Of a stretch of 64,000 nt of DNA, positions 62,067 to 64,000 are shown in pieces. Positions within the stretch are counted from its first letter, which is position 1. The number at the start of each line of letters is the position of its first letter. This stretch comes from Mycolicibacterium pulveris (GTDB lineage: Bacteria > Actinomycetota > Actinomycetes > Mycobacteriales > Mycobacteriaceae). The position numbers and the translations under genes were made by a program. The stretch spans positions 2,170,001 to 2,234,000 of the forward strand of contig NZ_AP022599.1 of assembly GCF_010725725.1 (NCBI RefSeq). The letters are read 5' to 3'. The notes below the pieces were generated by a model that was not told the origin of the DNA, did not search any database, and saw only the letters and a list, made by a program, of their open reading frames with translations.

Positions 62067-63644
62067 CTATCCCTGCGATCCCGGCGGGAGGAACGGCGGA
62101 TTGCCCAATAGCGGCGGCTGCCCGGCCGGCGCCAACTGCTGGCCCGGTCCCGGTACCGGCGGGGCGGGCAGGGCCGGCGGCAGCGGCGCGATGCCGGGGG
62201 TGAAGTCCGCGGGGAGCGGTGGCTGCGAAGGATCCTGCCCCACCGGCACGGTGCGCGCCCCCGGCGGCGTGTCGGGCGACAACTGACCGTGCACGCCCGG
62301 CATGTTCGGTGGCAGCTGACCGGGGATGGCCGCGGCGGGCACACCCGGTGACGGCTGCGGACCGTGCGCGTTCGGGTCGGAGGTGACCACGTCGATCGGA
62401 CCGTAGGCCGGGCCGCCGAACGGTCCGACGGACAGCCCGGCACACGGCAGCGGGTTGTCCGGCCGTGGCAGGCCGCCGGGCCCAGGCGTGTACGAGCACG
62501 GATGCCCCTTGAGCACACCGGGTCCCGGATGCTCGGGCGTGCCCTCCAACACTGCGGGTCCCGGCGGCGGGGCGCCGTTGTCGAAGCCCTGCGCGTTCGG
62601 GTCCGGGAACCGCCACGCGGGCAGACCCGCGTCGCCCCAGAACTTCTGCGGGTCGATGCCGCGCTTCTTGAACGCGGCGTCGATGAACGGCTGCAGGATC
62701 TGGCCCGGCAACAGGTTCACCAACATCACCTTGAAGTACGGACCGGACGCGACGGCCTCACCCAGCGAGGCCACGAAGCTGGCGATCGTGGTCAGCGTGT
62801 CCATCAGGTCGTACTGGCGTTCCCGCAGCACATCGCTGACCACGCGCAGCTGCTCCAGCACCCGGTTGAGGTTCGGGTTGTCGTCGATGAGGCCCTTGAC
62901 CTGTTCGGAGAAGGACCCGACCCGCTCGAGCAGGGCGCCGACGGCGTAGCTGCGCTCGTTGATCGCGCCCAGCAGCGTCTGGGCGTTGACGAGCAGCTGG
63001 TTGATCTGCTCGCTGCGGCTGCCGAGCACGCCGGCGATCTTGTTGGCGTTGGCCAACAGCTTCTTGACGTCGTCGTCGCGCTTGCCGATCGTCTCGGAGA
63101 AGCGGGCCACCCCGTCGAGCGCGGCGCTCAGATGCGGGTAGGTCTGGTCGATGGTCTCCGACAACACGTTCAGCGAGCGCTTGACGGTTTCGGTGTCCCA
63201 CTCCGAGGCCGCCTTCGTCACGTCGAAGAACGCGTCGTAGATCTGGTAGGGCGTGGTGGTCTGGCCCAGCGGCAGAATCCCGTTGGCGCGCAACGGATCA
63301 GATCCGCGGGGCTCGATCTCGATGTTGCGCCGGCCCAGGATGGTGTCGGTGCGGATGGCCACCCGGCTGTCCTTGCCGATCTGCGTACCGCCCAGCGAGT
63401 AACCGATCTTGACCTTGTCGCCTTCGATCGCCATCGAGCGCACCTGCCCCACGTCGACGCCGGCGATGCGGACCTTGTCGCCCTCGTTGAGTCCGCCGGT
63501 GTCGGAGAAGTAGGCGTAGTACGTCGGCGTCGCGAACAGCATCGGCACGCTGGCGAAACTCTGCCCCACCCCGATCACGAGGACCAGGATGATGATGCCC
63601 ATCACCCCGTTGCGGGCCCGGTTCGATCCCTCCAGAGTTCTCAT
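62067..63644 (-). CDS. mce1C: Mce1C, MCE-family protein
   Basis: The 525-residue protein has an N-terminal transmembrane segment (about 12-32), the MCE domain with NEGDKVRIAGVDVGQV, a helical needle with SLNVLSETIDQTYPHLSAALDGVA, and a Pro-rich C-terminal tail. The ATG at 63644 begins MRTLE as in M. tuberculosis and overlaps the mce1B stop as ATGA; a GTG four codons upstream is less likely. Confidence 0.93.
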   Translation of the reverse strand: MRTLEGSNRARNGVMGIIILVLVIGVGQSFASVPMLFATPTYYAYFSDTGGLNEGDKVRIAGVDVGQVRSMAIEGDKVKIGYSLGGTQIGKDSRVAIRTDTILGRRNIEIEPRGSDPLRANGILPLGQTTTPYQIYDAFFDVTKAASEWDTETVKRSLNVLSETIDQTYPHLSAALDGVARFSETIGKRDDDVKKLLANANKIAGVLGSRSEQINQLLVNAQTLLGAINERSYAVGALLERVGSFSEQVKGLIDDNPNLNRVLEQLRVVSDVLRERQYDLMDTLTTIASFVASLGEAVASGPYFKVMLVNLLPGQILQPFIDAAFKKRGIDPQKFWGDAGLPAWRFPDPNAQGFDNGAPPPGPAVLEGTPEHPGPGVLKGHPCSYTPGPGGLPRPDNPLPCAGLSVGPFGGPAYGPIDVVTSDPNAHGPQPSPGVPAAAIPGQLPPNMPGVHGQLSPDTPPGARTVPVGQDPSQPPLPADFTPGIAPLPPALPAPPVPGPGQQLAPAGQPPLLGNPPFLPPGSQG

Positions 63645-64000
63645 TGCGGCGTACACCTACCCGACGGCTGGCTGAAGAGTTTGATGGTGCGCACCGGCCC
63701 GCCGGGCTGCAGCCCGTTCATCCGAAGCGAGATGTCGCAGGCGTAGAAGTTGAAGAAGTCGCCGTAGATGCCGCCCGCACGGCCGATGATCTTGAACGCG
63801 GTTGGCAGCCTGACCAGGATGTCGTTCAGTTGGTCGCGCTGGTCGACGAGGGGTTGCTGAACGTTTTCGAGGTGACCGACCGTGCTCTGCAGCAGCGGCC
63901 GGTTGTCGGCGAGCAGGTCGGCGACCGTGCCCGCGGCGTCGCTGATGTCGGCGACCGACGTGGCGATCGGGTCCGCCCGATTCTTCAGGCCCGTGATCAG
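63641..64000 (-). CDS. mce1B: Mce1B, MCE-family protein (5' part beyond the window)
   Basis: Only the last 119 residues are present. They include the end of the helical region (QRDQLNDILVRLPTAFKIIG), FFNFYACDISLRMNG with one Cys, and the tail SQPSGRCTPQ with a second Cys, as in Mce1B. The stop TGA overlaps the mce1C ATG by 4 nt. Confidence 0.9.
   Translation of the reverse strand: MITGLKNRADPIATSVADISDAAGTVADLLADNRPLLQSTVGHLENVQQPLVDQRDQLNDILVRLPTAFKIIGRAGGIYGDFFNFYACDISLRMNGLQPGGPVRTIKLFSQPSGRCTPQ

Overview
The window is high-GC chromosomal DNA from a mycobacterium, most likely a rapidly growing environmental species (Mycolicibacterium type). It carries a nearly complete mce1 operon, an Mce-associated gene pair beside zmp1, part of an ESX-1 locus, cyp138, sigG and monoglyceride lipase in H37Rv-like neighbourhoods. 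It also has genes absent from M. tuberculosis, such as dps and a CopB-type ATPase. I see no rRNA, tRNA, insertion sequence, prophage or CRISPR array.

Layout. 1-5.3 kb: omamB/omamA, divergent zmp1, an L,D-transpeptidase and a copper-responsive ricR operon that includes a DUF305 lipoprotein. 5.3-10.9 kb: ilvD, a DUF2243 membrane protein, an Acg/nitroreductase-like protein, two SRPBCC proteins, an O-methyltransferase and a Tat-exported polysaccharide deacetylase. 11-17.1 kb: gltBD (glutamate synthase) behind a clear sigma-A-like promoter and a long leader. 17.5-31.9 kb: copper ATPase, thioesterase, ClC, dps, secreted lipase, then a block matching H37Rv Rv0135c-Rv0145 (DNA glycosylase, DUF427, methyltransferase, epimerase, SnoaL-like protein, msrA, cyp138, TetR). 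32.0-36.5 kb: a TetR gene and a glycosyltransferase/methyltransferase/(alpha/alpha)-barrel operon sharing one operator and promoter architecture. 37.8-42.4 kb: mycP1-eccE1-espB-espL, a distal ESX-1 module without the secretion core beside it. 42.4-46.5 kb: the Rv0185-Rv0182c block (metallopeptidase, DUF2786, hydrolase lipoprotein, monoglyceride lipase, sigG). 46.5-53.9 kb: pirin, sorbosone-dehydrogenase-like lipoprotein, secreted glycosidase, large secreted protein of unknown role, a kinase and an SDR. 54.7-64 kb: mce1 operon from the Mam proteins back through mce1F, lprK, mce1D, mce1C and the end of mce1B.

Regulation. Two near-identical TACCC-N5-GGGTA sites tie ricR/DUF305 and the CopB ATPase into one copper regulon. 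A KstR-type palindrome sits just in front of the SnoaL/epimerase operon. sigG has a textbook DNA-damage (RecA-NDp/PafBC) promoter whose spacing implies a leaderless transcript. The TetR gene at 32.0-32.6 kb and the glycosyltransferase operon share an operator placed immediately after the -10 hexamer. Several start codons were chosen from these promoter distances or from 4-nt overlaps with the preceding gene. Family assignments come from reading the proteins and from remembered H37Rv gene order; no searches were run.
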